A DNA stretch of 64,000 bases from a bacterium. GTDB taxonomy: Bacteria; Pseudomonadota; Alphaproteobacteria; Rhodobacterales; Rhodobacteraceae. The notes under the pieces are model-generated. The model was given only the letters and a program-made list of their open reading frames with translations. It was not told the DNA's origin and ran no database searches. Numbering within the stretch: position 1 is the stretch's first letter; each line of letters begins with the position of its first letter. This document shows, in pieces, positions 54,175-64,000 of this stretch. The translations under genes and the position numbers were made by a program. The stretch is taken from positions 1 to 64,000 of the forward strand of contig WGOE01000013.1 in assembly GCA_016124195.1 (NCBI GenBank). Reading direction: 5' to 3'.

Positions 54175-55500
54175 ATGAAAAAGTTCCTTGCGGCCCCCAG
54201 CGTGATCCCCGGACGGCGGGTCTTTCTGAAGGGGGCGGCGACGCTGGGCGGCTCGGCGGCCCTGCTCGCCGCAATGAACGACGGGGTGCGGGCCGCGGGC
54301 ACCGCCATCCCGGTGGGTCAGGCAGCACCCCTGACCGACTTTGCCGCCGCCGACGGGGTCGAGTTCAAGAATGGCCTGACACTGGCCTGTGACGAGATCA
54401 ACGCGCTTGGCGGCATTCTGGGCAGCCCGCTGGAGCCCACGTTCGAAGACACCAAGCAGATGGGCGATGCGACCAACGTACAGGCCGTGCAGCGCCTGAT
54501 CGACCGGTCGGGCGTGCATGCGGTGATCAATGGCTACAACATCGGCTCGGGCGCTGCCATTCAGGACACCATCGCTGACAGCGGCATCATCTATGTGCAT
54601 TACGACACCACGATCGGGCACAACAACCTGATCGCCTCGGACCCCAAGCGCTATTTCGGCAGCTTTCAGGGCGATCCGGCGGAATACTGGTACGGGCCGG
54701 GCTTTCTGGCCTTCCTCAAGGGGCTGGAGGCGCGCGCCGAATACAAGCGCCCGAACAACAAGATGGCGGTGATCCTGTCCGCCGGGGTCTATTCCACCAA
54801 CATCGCCAATGCGGTCAAGGAACAGGCCGGCGCCTATGGCTGGGAGATCAGCCTGTTCGAGACGGTCTCGGTCCCCACCTCGGAATGGGGTCCGACGCTG
54901 GCCAAGATCCGCCAGGACCCGCCCGCCGTGATCTGTGTCACTCATTTCCTGCCGGCCGACCTTGCGCAATTCATGGTGCAATTCGCCACCAATCCGACCG
55001 ACAGCCTGATCTACATGCAATATGGCCCCTCGATCCCGGCCTTCCGCGACATCGCCGGCGATGCCTCTGTCGGGGTGATCTATGCCACCGTCGTGGGCTG
55101 CCTGCAGGACGAGATCGGCACCGCCTTCGAGACGCGCTACAAGGCCCGCTTCGGCGCGGATGCCGGCCACAATGCCGGGGCGCAGCCCTATGACGGCTGT
55201 TATGTCTGGGCCACCGCAGCGGCCCTTGCCGGCGGCACGGGCGAGCCTGACAATGCCGATCAGAACCGCAAGGTGGCCGACCGGATGCGCGCGCTGATCT
55301 GGCGCGGCGTCTGCGGCACCACGCGCTTCAACCCCGCCGTCAACGCGGCCTACAGCTATCCGGCCGAGGTGCAGGACCCCTCGCTGGCCATGCCGCACCA
55401 GTTCCTGCAGATCACCGACAAGACCAAGGGCGGCGGGCTGATCGCACCGCCTCCCTACAACACGGCCAAATTCATGATGCCGCCGTGGATCAAGGCCTGA
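54175..55500 (+). CDS. ABC transporter binding protein, branched-chain amino acid/amide type, Tat-exported
   Basis: 441 residues. Twin-arginine signal GRRVFLKGAATLGG at about residues 13-26, cut near VRAAG. The mature part is a type I periplasmic binding protein (Peripla_BP_6 like LivJ/UrtA): IPVGQAAPLTDFAAADGVEF, then NGLTLACDEINALGGILG, VYSTNIANAVKEQAGAYGWE and GAQPYDGCYVWATAAAL. ATG follows GGGAGACGG. The Tat rather than Sec signal implies cytoplasmic folding. First of a five-gene importer; the ligand is probably an amide, amino acid or polyamine derivative handled by the two preceding enzymes. Confidence 0.91.
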   Translation: MKKFLAAPSVIPGRRVFLKGAATLGGSAALLAAMNDGVRAAGTAIPVGQAAPLTDFAAADGVEFKNGLTLACDEINALGGILGSPLEPTFEDTKQMGDATNVQAVQRLIDRSGVHAVINGYNIGSGAAIQDTIADSGIIYVHYDTTIGHNNLIASDPKRYFGSFQGDPAEYWYGPGFLAFLKGLEARAEYKRPNNKMAVILSAGVYSTNIANAVKEQAGAYGWEISLFETVSVPTSEWGPTLAKIRQDPPAVICVTHFLPADLAQFMVQFATNPTDSLIYMQYGPSIPAFRDIAGDASVGVIYATVVGCLQDEIGTAFETRYKARFGADAGHNAGAQPYDGCYVWATAAALAGGTGEPDNADQNRKVADRMRALIWRGVCGTTRFNPAVNAAYSYPAEVQDPSLAMPHQFLQITDKTKGGGLIAPPPYNTAKFMMPPWIKA

Positions 55501-55510
55501 GGCGCCGTCA

Positions 55511-56308
55511 ATGACCCCGACCGCCGCCGCGCCTTTATTGTCCTGCCAGAAGGTCACCAAGCAGTTCGGCGCGCTGGCGGCGGTCAGCAATCTGTCGTTC
55601 GAGGTCATGCCCGGCGAAATCCTTGGCATCGGCGGCCCGAACGGCGCGGGCAAGACCACCCTGTTCGAGGTGTTGTCGGGCCTCAACCCCGCCACCTCGG
55701 GCCGGGTCCTGCTGGAGGGGCGCGACATCACCCGTCTCGCCCCCGAGGCGATCTGCCACGCCGGCATTGCCCGCACCTTTCAGCTCAACGCCGGCTTCGA
55801 CGGGCTTTCGATCCGCGACAATGTGCGGGTGGCGGCCTATTTCGGGCGCGACAACCGCCGCCTGCCCGGCCTGCGTCTGGGCCGCGAGACCGAAGCCATC
55901 ACCGATGCGGCGCTGGCCGCCGTGGGCCTGACCGGGCGCGACGCCGAGATGGCCGCGACCCTGCCGGTTCTGGACCGCAAGCTTCTGATGCTGGCCGGCG
56001 CCATCGCGACCCGCCCGCGGCTCTTGCTGATGGACGAACCGGTGGGCGGCCTCAATGCGGCCGAGATCGATCGGATGATGGCCACCGTGCGCCGCATCGC
56101 CGACAGCGGCGTCACCATCATCCTGATCGAGCACGTCATGCGCTTTCTGGTGCGGCTGTCCGACCGGGTGCTGATCTTGCACCACGGCGAGGCGATCTAC
56201 CTTGGCCCGCCCGCGGGCCTGACCCGCGACCGGACGGTGGTGGATGTCTATCTGGGCGAGGGCGCCTCGCAGCGGCTGGCCGCCCTGATCGAAGGGGGCG
56301 GCGCATGA
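55511..56308 (+). CDS. livG: ABC transporter ATPase, LivG type
   Basis: 265 residues. Walker A GGPNGAGKTTLF, Q-loop region GIARTFQLNAGFDGLS, Walker B LLLMDEPVGGLNAAE and switch His in LIEHVM. The signature motif is degenerate: where LSGG is expected the sequence reads LDRKLLMLAGAIATRP, so Leu-Ser-Gly-Gly is missing. LivG-type proteins normally keep LSYGQ; this divergence may matter for activity. ATG 55511 lies 10 bases after the binding-protein stop. The stop overlaps the livF start (ATGA). Confidence 0.92.
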   Translation: MTPTAAAPLLSCQKVTKQFGALAAVSNLSFEVMPGEILGIGGPNGAGKTTLFEVLSGLNPATSGRVLLEGRDITRLAPEAICHAGIARTFQLNAGFDGLSIRDNVRVAAYFGRDNRRLPGLRLGRETEAITDAALAAVGLTGRDAEMAATLPVLDRKLLMLAGAIATRPRLLLMDEPVGGLNAAEIDRMMATVRRIADSGVTIILIEHVMRFLVRLSDRVLILHHGEAIYLGPPAGLTRDRTVVDVYLGEGASQRLAALIEGGGA

Positions 56309-57015
56309 GCCTCTTGCAGATCGACGGGGTCGAGGCCGGATATGGCGCGCAACTGGTGCTGCGCGGCGTGTCGCTGACGCTGGCCCAGGGCGAGATGGCC
56401 GCCCTGATCGGCCCGAACGGCCACGGCAAGACCACGCTCTTGCGCGCGATTTCGGGCCTCGTGCGGCTGCGTGCCGGCACGATCCGGTTTGACGGCCAGC
56501 GCATCGACGGGCGCCGGCCCGATCAGGTCGTGGCGGCGGGCATCGTGCATGTGCCGCAGGGCGACATGCTCTTTGCCGAGATGACCGTGCTGGAGAACCT
56601 GATGATGGGCGCCTACCTGCCCGAAGCCGCCCGCCGGCAGGCCGAACGGCTGGAACAGGTCTATGCCCTTCTGCCCAAGCTGCGCGAACGCAGCGGCCAG
56701 ATCGCCAGCACCCTGTCGGGTGGCGAGCGGCGCATGGTCGGCATCGGGCGCGGCCTCATGGCCGGGGCGCGGCTTTTGATGCTGGATGAGCCGAGCCTCG
56801 GCCTTGCCCCCATCGTCATCGACCAGATTTATCAGGTGATCGCGGGCCTGCGCGATGCCGGCCACACCGTCCTGATCGTCGAGGAGAACGCCAGCCGGAT
56901 CGCCGAACACGCCGACCGGCTGCATCTGCTGGACAATGGCGCCTTCGCCTGGGTCGGCTCGGGGGCGGATCTCATGTCGCGGCCCGAAATCCTTGCAACC
57001 TATCTGGGGGGCTGA
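56305..57015 (+). CDS. livF: ABC transporter ATPase, LivF type
   Basis: 236 residues. Walker A GPNGHGKTTLLRAI, Q-loop VHVPQGDMLFAEMTVLENL, signature TLSGGERRMVGIGRGLM, Walker B LLMLDEPSLGLAP and switch region LIVEENASRI. Standard LivF length. The start ATG overlaps the livG stop by four bases; livH follows three bases after its stop. As its signature motif is intact while that of livG is not, this subunit may form the working composite ATP site. Confidence 0.94.
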   Translation: MSLLQIDGVEAGYGAQLVLRGVSLTLAQGEMAALIGPNGHGKTTLLRAISGLVRLRAGTIRFDGQRIDGRRPDQVVAAGIVHVPQGDMLFAEMTVLENLMMGAYLPEAARRQAERLEQVYALLPKLRERSGQIASTLSGGERRMVGIGRGLMAGARLLMLDEPSLGLAPIVIDQIYQVIAGLRDAGHTVLIVEENASRIAEHADRLHLLDNGAFAWVGSGADLMSRPEILATYLGG

Positions 57016-57018
57016 GCC

Positions 57019-57897
57019 GTGGATGTTCTGGTGCAGATCGTGGCCTCGGGCCTGACGCTGGGGGCTATGTATGCCGTGTCCACCATCGGGCTGGCCTTGG
57101 TTTACGGGGCGCTCAACATGCTCAACATGGCGCATGGCGCGGTGCTGGCGCTGGGGGGCTATGTCTGCTTTTACGCCATGGCCGTGCTGGGCCTGCCCGC
57201 CATCGTGGGCGTGGCCGCGGCGGCGGTGATCTGCGGCGGGGTCGGGCTGGCCATCTACCACCTGGCCGCGCGCCCCATGCTGAACTCGGCCAATTTCGAG
57301 ACGCAGATCTTCATCGCCACCATCGGCATCGGCACGGTGATCGAGAATGTGATCCTGCGGCTCTTCGGCCCGCAACCCAAGGCCCAGCCCCTGAACCTGC
57401 CCGGCGCGCTGCACATCGGCCATGTCGCGATCCCGTTGCAGAATGTGCTGATCCTGGCCGTGGCCGTGGCGATGATGGCCAGCGTGGCCTGGCTTTTGGG
57501 CCGCACCCGCGCCGGCCGCGCCATCCGCGCCACCGCCCAGAACCGCGAGGCGGCCCAGCTGATGGGCGTGCGCATCGGGCGGGTCTATGCGCAGGTCCTG
57601 GCCCTGTCCGGAGCCTTGGCGGCGGTGTCGGGCATCATGATCTCGTCTCTGGCGGGGCTTTTGCCCAATGTGGGCGCAGACCCGATGCTGAAGGCCTTTG
57701 TGATCTGCGTGGTGGCGGGTCTGGGACAGGTGCGCGGCGCGGTTGTGGCGGCGCTGGCGCTGGGCCTTCTGGAATCCGCGATCCAGTATGCGGTGGGCGT
57801 GCAGTACAGCTTTGCCATCCTGCTGGTCATCGTCATCGCGGCGCTGATCTGGCGACCCTATGGCCTTTTCGGCCGCAAGCAGGTGGTGCGGCTATGA
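57019..57897 (+). CDS. livH: Branched-chain amino acid-type ABC permease, LivH
   Basis: 292 residues, about eight membrane helices. Family motifs GLTLGAMYAVSTIGLALVYG at the N-terminus, LNMLNMAHGAVLALGGYV, and the cytoplasmic coupling region GRAIRATAQNREAAQLMGV. GTG start three bases after livF; the stop overlaps the livM start (ATGA). Forms the membrane channel with LivM. Confidence 0.94.
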   Translation: MDVLVQIVASGLTLGAMYAVSTIGLALVYGALNMLNMAHGAVLALGGYVCFYAMAVLGLPAIVGVAAAAVICGGVGLAIYHLAARPMLNSANFETQIFIATIGIGTVIENVILRLFGPQPKAQPLNLPGALHIGHVAIPLQNVLILAVAVAMMASVAWLLGRTRAGRAIRATAQNREAAQLMGVRIGRVYAQVLALSGALAAVSGIMISSLAGLLPNVGADPMLKAFVICVVAGLGQVRGAVVAALALGLLESAIQYAVGVQYSFAILLVIVIAALIWRPYGLFGRKQVVRL

Positions 57898-58850
57898 CCG
57901 GGGTCCGGCGCGATGTCCTGATCTGCCTCGCGCTGGCTGCGGCGATGGCGCTGCTGCCTGCCATGGTGGGCACGCGCTATGTGATCACGCAGATTACCCT
58001 GTTCTTCATCTGGGGCGTGGTGGTCACGCAGTGGAACCTGGTGCTGGGGGTGGCGGGGATCTTTTCGCTCGCTCAGATGGCGCTCTTCGCGGTGGGAGCT
58101 TACGGGACGGCCATGCTGGGCTATTACTTCGGCTGGCCCATGCCCTTGGCGATGCTGGTGGCGGCGCTTGTGACGGTGGCGGTCTCGATGCTGATCGGCC
58201 TGGCCTGCCTGAGGCTGCGTGGGCCCTATGTGGCGCTTCTGACGCTGGCCATCGCGCAGGTGATCTATCTGATGGTGGTCAACGACACCGGCTGTTTCAC
58301 GAACCCACCCTCGGGCTGCATGCCGCTGTTCGGCGGCGTGCGGGGCTTTTCGCGCTTCGGCGATCTGGGGTTCCGCGCCATCCTGGGATCAAAGTGGTTC
58401 ATCGGGCAGTATTATGTCGGGCTGGCGCTGCTGGTCCTGGCGGTGCTGTTTTCGATCCTGCTGATCCGGGGGCCCCTGGGCCTGGCCTTCAAGGCGCTGC
58501 GCGACAATCCGGGCTATGCCATGTCACGCGGCGTGGGGCAGTTGAAATACCAGCTTTGGGTCTTTGGCCTTTCGGCCTTCTTCACGGGCCTTGCCGGCGC
58601 CTTCTATGCCGTTCAGTTCGGCGTGGTCGGGCCGATCGTCTTTTCGCTCACGATGCTGTTGTTCCTGCTGGCGATGATCGTGGTGGGCGGGATGGGCACG
58701 ATATGGGGGCCGCTTCTGGGGGCAGCACTTTTGATGCTGGCCGACGAGGGCATGCGCGAGATGGGCGACTGGCGCGACATCGGACTTGGGCTGATCCTCG
58801 CCCTGTTTGTGATCACACTCCCGCGCGGGCTGGCGGGCCTGCGCCGCTAG
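57894..58850 (+). CDS. livM: Branched-chain amino acid-type ABC permease, LivM
   Basis: 318 residues, 9-10 helices. NLVLGVAGIFSLAQMALFAV, LRLRGPYVALLTLAIAQVIY and the coupling segment GLAFKALRDNPGYAMSRGV are LivM-typical. An unusual loop between helices (about 125-150) contains two Cys (TGCFTNPPSGCMPLFGG) on the periplasmic side. Ends the five-gene ABC operon; 226 bases separate it from the decarboxylase gene. Confidence 0.94.
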   Translation: MTGVRRDVLICLALAAAMALLPAMVGTRYVITQITLFFIWGVVVTQWNLVLGVAGIFSLAQMALFAVGAYGTAMLGYYFGWPMPLAMLVAALVTVAVSMLIGLACLRLRGPYVALLTLAIAQVIYLMVVNDTGCFTNPPSGCMPLFGGVRGFSRFGDLGFRAILGSKWFIGQYYVGLALLVLAVLFSILLIRGPLGLAFKALRDNPGYAMSRGVGQLKYQLWVFGLSAFFTGLAGAFYAVQFGVVGPIVFSLTMLLFLLAMIVVGGMGTIWGPLLGAALLMLADEGMREMGDWRDIGLGLILALFVITLPRGLAGLRR

Positions 58851-59076
58851 ATCACGGGTCGGGGTCGCGCCAAAGGCGGAAACCTGCCACAGCGGGCGGA
58901 AAACCTGTGCCCGGACCGCGCCGTTTCCTGCATTGCAATCTGTCAATTGCCCTGCGGTGCCGCTATGACCGTGGCCAGAGCCGCCAACCCGCCGCACCGC
59001 GCCGGTCTTGTCCGGCCAAAGTCTGTTTCGCGATGGCATACTGTGTCATGGACGGTCACCGAGGTAGGATAACCGC
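58851..59076 (+). promoter_or_regulatory. intergenic region before the decarboxylase gene
   Basis: 226 bases, no gene seen. CATACT at about 59036 is -10-like but lacks a -35 at proper spacing. The Shine-Dalgarno GAGGTAGGAT stands shortly before the decarboxylase ATG. No riboswitch or terminator hairpin was identified. Confidence 0.25.
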
Positions 59077-61368
59077 ATGAAATTCCGCTTTCCCGTCGTC
59101 ATCATCGACGAAGACTTCCGCTCTGAAAACTCGTCCGGCCTTGGCATCCGCGCCATGGCCAAGGCCATCGAGGACGAGGGATTCGAGGTTCTGGGCGCCA
59201 CCAGCTATGGCGATCTGTCGAAATTCGCCCAGCAGCAGTCGCGCGCCAGTGCTTTCGTGCTGTCGATCGACGACGAGGAATTCACCCCCGGCCCGGATCT
59301 TGACCCTGCCGTTCTGAACCTGCGCAACTTCATCGAAGAGGTGCGCTGGAAGAATTCCGACGTGCCGATCTTTGTCTATGGCGAGACCAAGACCTCGCGA
59401 CATCTGCCCAACGATATCCTGCGCGAATTGCACGGTTTCATCCATGCCTTCGAAGACACGCCGGAATTCGTGGCGCGCCACATCATCCGCGAGGCGAAAA
59501 GCTATCTGGAAGGCATCCAGCCGCCCTTCTTCAAGGCGCTGCTGGACTATGCCGAGGACGGGTCTTTCTCGTGGCACTGCCCGGGCCATTCGGGCGGAGT
59601 GGCGTTCCTGAAAAGCCCGATCGGTCAGATGTATCACCAGTTCTACGGCGAAAACATGCTGCGGGCCGATGTCTGCAACGCGGTCGAGGAACTGGGCCAG
59701 CTGCTGGACCACAACGGCGCGATTGGCGCGTCAGAACGCAACGCGGCGCGCATCTTCAACGCGGACCACTGCTTTTTCGTGACCAACGGCACCTCGACCT
59801 CGAACAAGATGGTCTGGCACCATGCCGTGGCGCCGGGCGATGTCGTGGTGGTGGACCGCAACTGCCACAAGTCGGTGCTGCATTCGATCATCATGACCGG
59901 GGCGATCCCGGTGTTCCTCAAACCCACGCGCAACCATTACGGCATCATCGGCCCGATTCCGCGCGCCGAATTCGAGATCGAGTCGATCAAGGACAAGATC
60001 CGCGCCAATCCCCTGCTCGCCGGGGTCGATGCCGATACGGTCCGCCCGCGCATGCTGACCCTGACCCAGTCCACCTATGACGGCGTCCTTTACAACACCG
60101 AGACGATCAAGGAGGCGCTCGACGGCTATGTCGAGAACCTGCATTTCGACGAGGCCTGGTTGCCGCACGCGGCCTTTCACCCGTTTTACGGCACCTATCA
60201 CGCCATGGGCCGCAAACGGACGCGGCCCAAGCATTCGGTGACCTATGTCACCCAGTCGATCCACAAGCTTCTGGCCGGGATCAGCCAGGCCAGCCAGGTT
60301 CTGGTGCAGGACAGCCAGGACACCAAGCTTGACCGGCATCTCTTCAACGAAGCCTACCTCATGCACATCTCGACCAGCCCGCAATACAGCATCATCGCCA
60401 GTTGCGATGTGGCGGCCGCGATGATGGAGCCGCCGGGCGGTCAGGCGCTGGTCGAGGAAAGCATCGCCGAGGCGCTGGATTTCCGCCGCGCCATGCGCAA
60501 GGTCGATGCAGAGTTTGGCGCCGATGACTGGTGGTTCACCGTCTGGGGCCCCGACGCGCTGGAAGACGAAGGCATCGGGCGCAACAAGGACTGGGTTCTC
60601 AAGCGCACCGACGCCGACGGGGTGCAAAAGTCGGATGGCGAGGATTCGTGGCACGGCTTTGGCGACATGGCGCCGGGCTTCAACATGCTGGACCCGATCA
60701 AGGCGACCATCGTCACCCCCGGGCTGAACATGGACGGCCGGTTCGAAGAGACCGGGATTCCCGCCTCGATCGTCACCAAATACCTGGCCGAACACGGCGT
60801 CGTGGTGGAAAAGACCGGGCTTTACAGCTTTTTCATCCTGTTCACCATCGGCATCACCAAGGGGCGCTGGAACAGCCTTCTGACCGCCTTGCAGCAGTTC
60901 AAGGACGATTTCGACAAGAACCAGCCGATGTGGAAGTCGATGCCCGAATTTTCGGCCAAGCAGCCGCGTTATGAACAGATGGGCCTGCGCGATCTGTGCC
61001 TGCATGTGCACCGGCTGTACGCGAAATATGACGTGGCGATCCTGTCGACCGACATCTACCTGTCGGATCATACACCAGCCATGACGCCCTCGGACGCCTT
61101 TGCCCATATCGCGCGGCGCACCACCCAGCGCGTGCCGATCGACGCGTTGGAGGGCCGGATCACAACGAGCCTCGTCACGCCCTATCCTCCGGGCATTCCC
61201 CTGTTGATCCCGGGCGAGGTCTTCAACCGCAAGATCGTGGAATACCTGCAGTTCAACCGGGCCTTCGCGCTGGAATGCCCGGGGTTCGAGACCGATATCC
61301 ACGGTCTGGTGCAAGAGGTGGGGCCCGACGGCGTGGTGCGCTACTTCGCCGATTGCGTGGCGATCTGA
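59077..61368 (+). CDS. Orn/Lys/Arg decarboxylase, class I (probably arginine or lysine)
   Basis: 763-residue PLP enzyme of the fold-type I inducible-decarboxylase family. N-terminal wing (1-130), PLP domain with the cofactor Lys397 in TQSIHKLLAGISQASQV, substrate region WHCPGHSGG, PLP-phosphate and stacking residues around NGTSTSNKMVWHH, HFDEAWLPHAAFH with the Asp that contacts the pyridine nitrogen; C-terminal domain with TPYPPGIPLLIPGE. Converts a basic amino acid to its amine (agmatine from arginine would feed the aguB gene upstream). Motifs do not decide Arg versus Lys. 763 aa is a full-length acid-stress-type enzyme. A strong hairpin follows. Confidence 0.92.
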   Translation: MKFRFPVVIIDEDFRSENSSGLGIRAMAKAIEDEGFEVLGATSYGDLSKFAQQQSRASAFVLSIDDEEFTPGPDLDPAVLNLRNFIEEVRWKNSDVPIFVYGETKTSRHLPNDILRELHGFIHAFEDTPEFVARHIIREAKSYLEGIQPPFFKALLDYAEDGSFSWHCPGHSGGVAFLKSPIGQMYHQFYGENMLRADVCNAVEELGQLLDHNGAIGASERNAARIFNADHCFFVTNGTSTSNKMVWHHAVAPGDVVVVDRNCHKSVLHSIIMTGAIPVFLKPTRNHYGIIGPIPRAEFEIESIKDKIRANPLLAGVDADTVRPRMLTLTQSTYDGVLYNTETIKEALDGYVENLHFDEAWLPHAAFHPFYGTYHAMGRKRTRPKHSVTYVTQSIHKLLAGISQASQVLVQDSQDTKLDRHLFNEAYLMHISTSPQYSIIASCDVAAAMMEPPGGQALVEESIAEALDFRRAMRKVDAEFGADDWWFTVWGPDALEDEGIGRNKDWVLKRTDADGVQKSDGEDSWHGFGDMAPGFNMLDPIKATIVTPGLNMDGRFEETGIPASIVTKYLAEHGVVVEKTGLYSFFILFTIGITKGRWNSLLTALQQFKDDFDKNQPMWKSMPEFSAKQPRYEQMGLRDLCLHVHRLYAKYDVAILSTDIYLSDHTPAMTPSDAFAHIARRTTQRVPIDALEGRITTSLVTPYPPGIPLLIPGEVFNRKIVEYLQFNRAFALECPGFETDIHGLVQEVGPDGVVRYFADCVAI

Positions 61369-61373
61369 TCCGG

Positions 61374-61399
61374 GCTGACCTGACGCCGTCAACCGGGCG

Positions 61400-61409
<10 letters not shown>
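61374..61409. terminator. 14-bp perfect hairpin between convergent decarboxylase and ugpC
   Basis: GCTGACCTGACGCC (61374-61387) pairs perfectly with GGCGTCAGGTCAGC (61396-61409) around an 8-base loop. It begins six bases after the decarboxylase stop and contains the ugpC stop codon (61400-61402), so it can serve both transcripts. No marked U-run on either side. Confidence 0.75.
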
Positions 61410-62461
<1,052 letters not shown>

Positions 62462-63310
62462 TTACTTCTCCGTCTCGATCAGGCCCTTCACGAAGAGCCG
62501 TTGCATGCCGATCACCACCACCACCGGCGGCACCATGGCGAGGATCACCGCCGCCATCACGAAATTCCACTGCGGCAGCGCGTCGGCCACATCGGCCATC
62601 CGCTTGATCGCCGCGACGATGGTGTAGAACCGCGCATCGGTGGTGATGAGCAGCGGCCAGATGTACTGGTTCCAGCCATAGATGAAGAGGATGACGAACA
62701 GCGCCGCCATATTTGTGCGCGACAGGGGCACCAGAATGTCCTTGAAAAAGCGCCAGGGCCCGGCACCGTCCATCCGCGCCGCCTCCATCAGCTCGTTCGG
62801 GATGGTCATGAAGACCTGCCGGAACAGGAAGGTCGCCGTGGCCGACGCGATCAGCGGGATGGTCAGCCCGGCGTAGGAATTCAACAACCCAAGGTCGGCC
62901 ACCACCTTGAAGGTCGGCAGGATCCGCACCTCGACCGGCAGCATCAGGGTGATGAAGATGGTCCAGAACGCCAGCTGCCGCAGCGGAAAGCGGAAATAGA
63001 CGATGGCAAAGGCCGACAGGATGGATATGGCGATCTTGCCGAAGGCGATGCCCAGGGCCATGATCAGGCTGTTGAGCATCATGGCGGCCAGGGGCGGCGC
63101 GCCCGAGGTCGAAATGCCCTTGCCGAGCATGGTGGAATAGTTCCGCCAGCCCTCGCCCCCCGGCAGCATCGGGATGGTGCCGCCGGTGAAGGCGGTCTCG
63201 CCATGGGTCGAGGCGACAAGGGCAAGCCAGACCGGCAGGCTCACGATCAGGATGCCCATGATCAGCACGGCATGCGACAGGAAGGTCAGGAAGGGGCGGC
63301 GTTCGACCAT
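62462..63310 (-). CDS. ugpE: sn-glycerol-3-phosphate ABC importer permease UgpE
   Basis: 282 residues, six membrane helices. The start MVERRPFLTFLSHAVLIMGI parallels E. coli UgpE closely. Carries the permease coupling (EAA) motif as PNELMEAARMDGAGPWRFF, typical of MalG/UgpE proteins. Lies one base behind ugpA and adjoins ugpC. Imports glycerol-3-phosphate and its diesters with UgpA, UgpC and the periplasmic UgpB; ugpB should lie beyond the right-hand edge. Confidence 0.94.
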   Translation of the reverse strand: MVERRPFLTFLSHAVLIMGILIVSLPVWLALVASTHGETAFTGGTIPMLPGGEGWRNYSTMLGKGISTSGAPPLAAMMLNSLIMALGIAFGKIAISILSAFAIVYFRFPLRQLAFWTIFITLMLPVEVRILPTFKVVADLGLLNSYAGLTIPLIASATATFLFRQVFMTIPNELMEAARMDGAGPWRFFKDILVPLSRTNMAALFVILFIYGWNQYIWPLLITTDARFYTIVAAIKRMADVADALPQWNFVMAAVILAMVPPVVVVIGMQRLFVKGLIETEK

Positions 63311-63311
63311 C

Positions 63312-64000
63312 TCAGTACTCCACCTTCCGCTCGACCACGCGGAACTGGATCACGGTCAACAGGACCACGATCCCCATCAGGATCACCGATTGCGCGGCCG
63401 ATGAGCCGAGGTTCAGCCCGACAAAGCCGTCCTGGTAGACCTTGTAGACCAGGATCGTGGTCGATTGCCCCGGCCCGCCCTTGGTGGTGGCGTCGATCAC
63501 GGCAAAGGTGTCAAACATCGTATAGACGAGGTTGACGACCACGAGGAAGAACCCGGTCGGCGCCAGCAAGGGCAGCGTGATGGTGAAGAACCGCCGCACC
63601 GGCCCGGCACTGTCAATCGCAGCGGCCTCGTATAGGCTGGCGGGGATCGCCGAAAGCCCAGCCACGAAGAACAGGAAGTTGTAGCTGACCTGCTTCCACG
63701 ACGCGGCGATCACCACCAGAACCATGGCATCGCCCGATTTCAGCCCGTGGTCCCAGTGATAGCCCAGGCCCTTCAGAAGCCACGGCAGAATGCCGATCGA
63801 GGGGTTGAAGAGAAACCACCAGAGCACGCCCGAAATCGCCGGCGCCACTGCATAGGGCCAGACCAGCAGCGTGGTGTACCAACGTTGCATCCGCAAGGTG
63901 CGTTCGAGCGCCAGCGCAAGGATCAGCCCCGTGCCCAGCGACAGCGCAGCGGTGGCGACCGAGAATTCGGCCGTCACCCAAAGCGCCGAACGGTAATAGG
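63312..64000 (-). CDS. ugpA: sn-glycerol-3-phosphate ABC importer permease UgpA, C-terminal part (cut by window end)
   Basis: The last 229 codons; the frame stays open to base 64000. A GTG at 63977 is internal, since the sequence continues upstream as [12 protein letters not shown]. Helices and the EAA motif [20 protein letters not shown] are visible, and the C-terminus [13 protein letters not shown] is like E. coli UgpA. The stop is one base before ugpE. Full UgpA proteins are about 290-295 residues, so some 60-65 N-terminal residues are missing. Confidence 0.93.
   Translation of the reverse strand, partial: YYRSALWVTAEFSVATAALSLGTGLILALALERTLRMQRWYTTLLVWPYAVAPAISGVLWWFLFNPSIGILPWLLKGLGYHWDHGLKSGDAMVLVVIAASWKQVSYNFLFFVAGLSAIPASLYEAAAIDSAGPVRRFFTITLPLLAPTGFFLVVVNLVYTMFDTFAVIDATTKGGPGQSTTILVYKVYQDGFVGLNLGSSAAQSVILMGIVVLLTVIQFRVVERKVEY

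Noticed and set aside
63312-63977. ugpA as a complete 221-residue gene starting at GTG 63977
   Set aside because: The frame continues upstream to the window end with UgpA-like sequence, so the gene is truncated by the window and not short.

Overview
The window is high-GC DNA from an alphaproteobacterium, most likely a member of the Rhodobacteraceae (Rhodobacter/Paracoccus relatives). The best pointers are a SAM/SAH-type riboswitch in front of metK, an element known almost only from Rhodobacterales, together with perfect and near-perfect FNR-type boxes, the housekeeping gene set and the codon bias. No rRNA, tRNA, CRISPR, prophage or intact insertion sequence was recognised. The window starts inside rpsA and ends inside ugpA.

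Layout. 1-16.5 kb is a housekeeping block: rpsA (partial), ybeY, a CorC-like protein, lnt, metK with its riboswitch, a small DMT-type permease, queF, trmB, aroA (class II EPSP synthase), a small membrane protein and cmk on the plus strand. A GlfT2-like glycosyltransferase, phoH, a lipoprotein/OmpA-like pair and miaB are on the minus strand. The gene order is what one would get if a block of about 9 kb (ybeY to cmk) had been inverted: turning it round puts phoH-ybeY-corC-lnt-metK and aroA-cmk-rpsA back together. 16.5-23.7 kb holds a dehydrogenase remnant, a DUF2339 membrane protein and a xylose-type ABC importer whose ATPase and permease are fused into one protein. 23.8-28.2 kb is a probable FNR-controlled pair, PEP synthase and a second FtsH-type protease.

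28.2-33.8 kb is a tight minus-strand operon: an ABC half-transporter of the YddA/SbmA-like type, a GH3 glucosidase and a GH144-type glucanase, plausibly a beta-1,2-glucan system. 34.1-38.4 kb has an SMP-30-like protein translationally coupled to a class III cyclase/AAA/TPR protein. 38.4-43.7 kb carries a catalase-like heme protein, an unknown 239-residue protein and a DyP-type peroxidase, followed by a small protein, a Crp/Fnr regulator and a DUF1127-like protein. 43.8-49.1 kb is an acyl-CoA operon (SDR, acyl-CoA dehydrogenase, APH-like kinase, thiolase) with a pirin downstream, divergent from a MalT-like LuxR regulator.

52.1-61.4 kb is a polyamine-flavoured region: N-carbamoylputrescine amidase, an acetylpolyamine-deacetylase-like class II HDAC, a complete branched-chain-amino-acid-type ABC importer, then a basic amino acid decarboxylase. 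61.4-64 kb is the ugpC-ugpE-ugpA glycerol-3-phosphate importer, reading towards the decarboxylase and separated from it by a 14-bp stem terminator.

Start codons were moved from the longest open frame where a Shine-Dalgarno sequence or family alignment clearly favours an internal start. All family assignments come from reading motifs, not from database searches.
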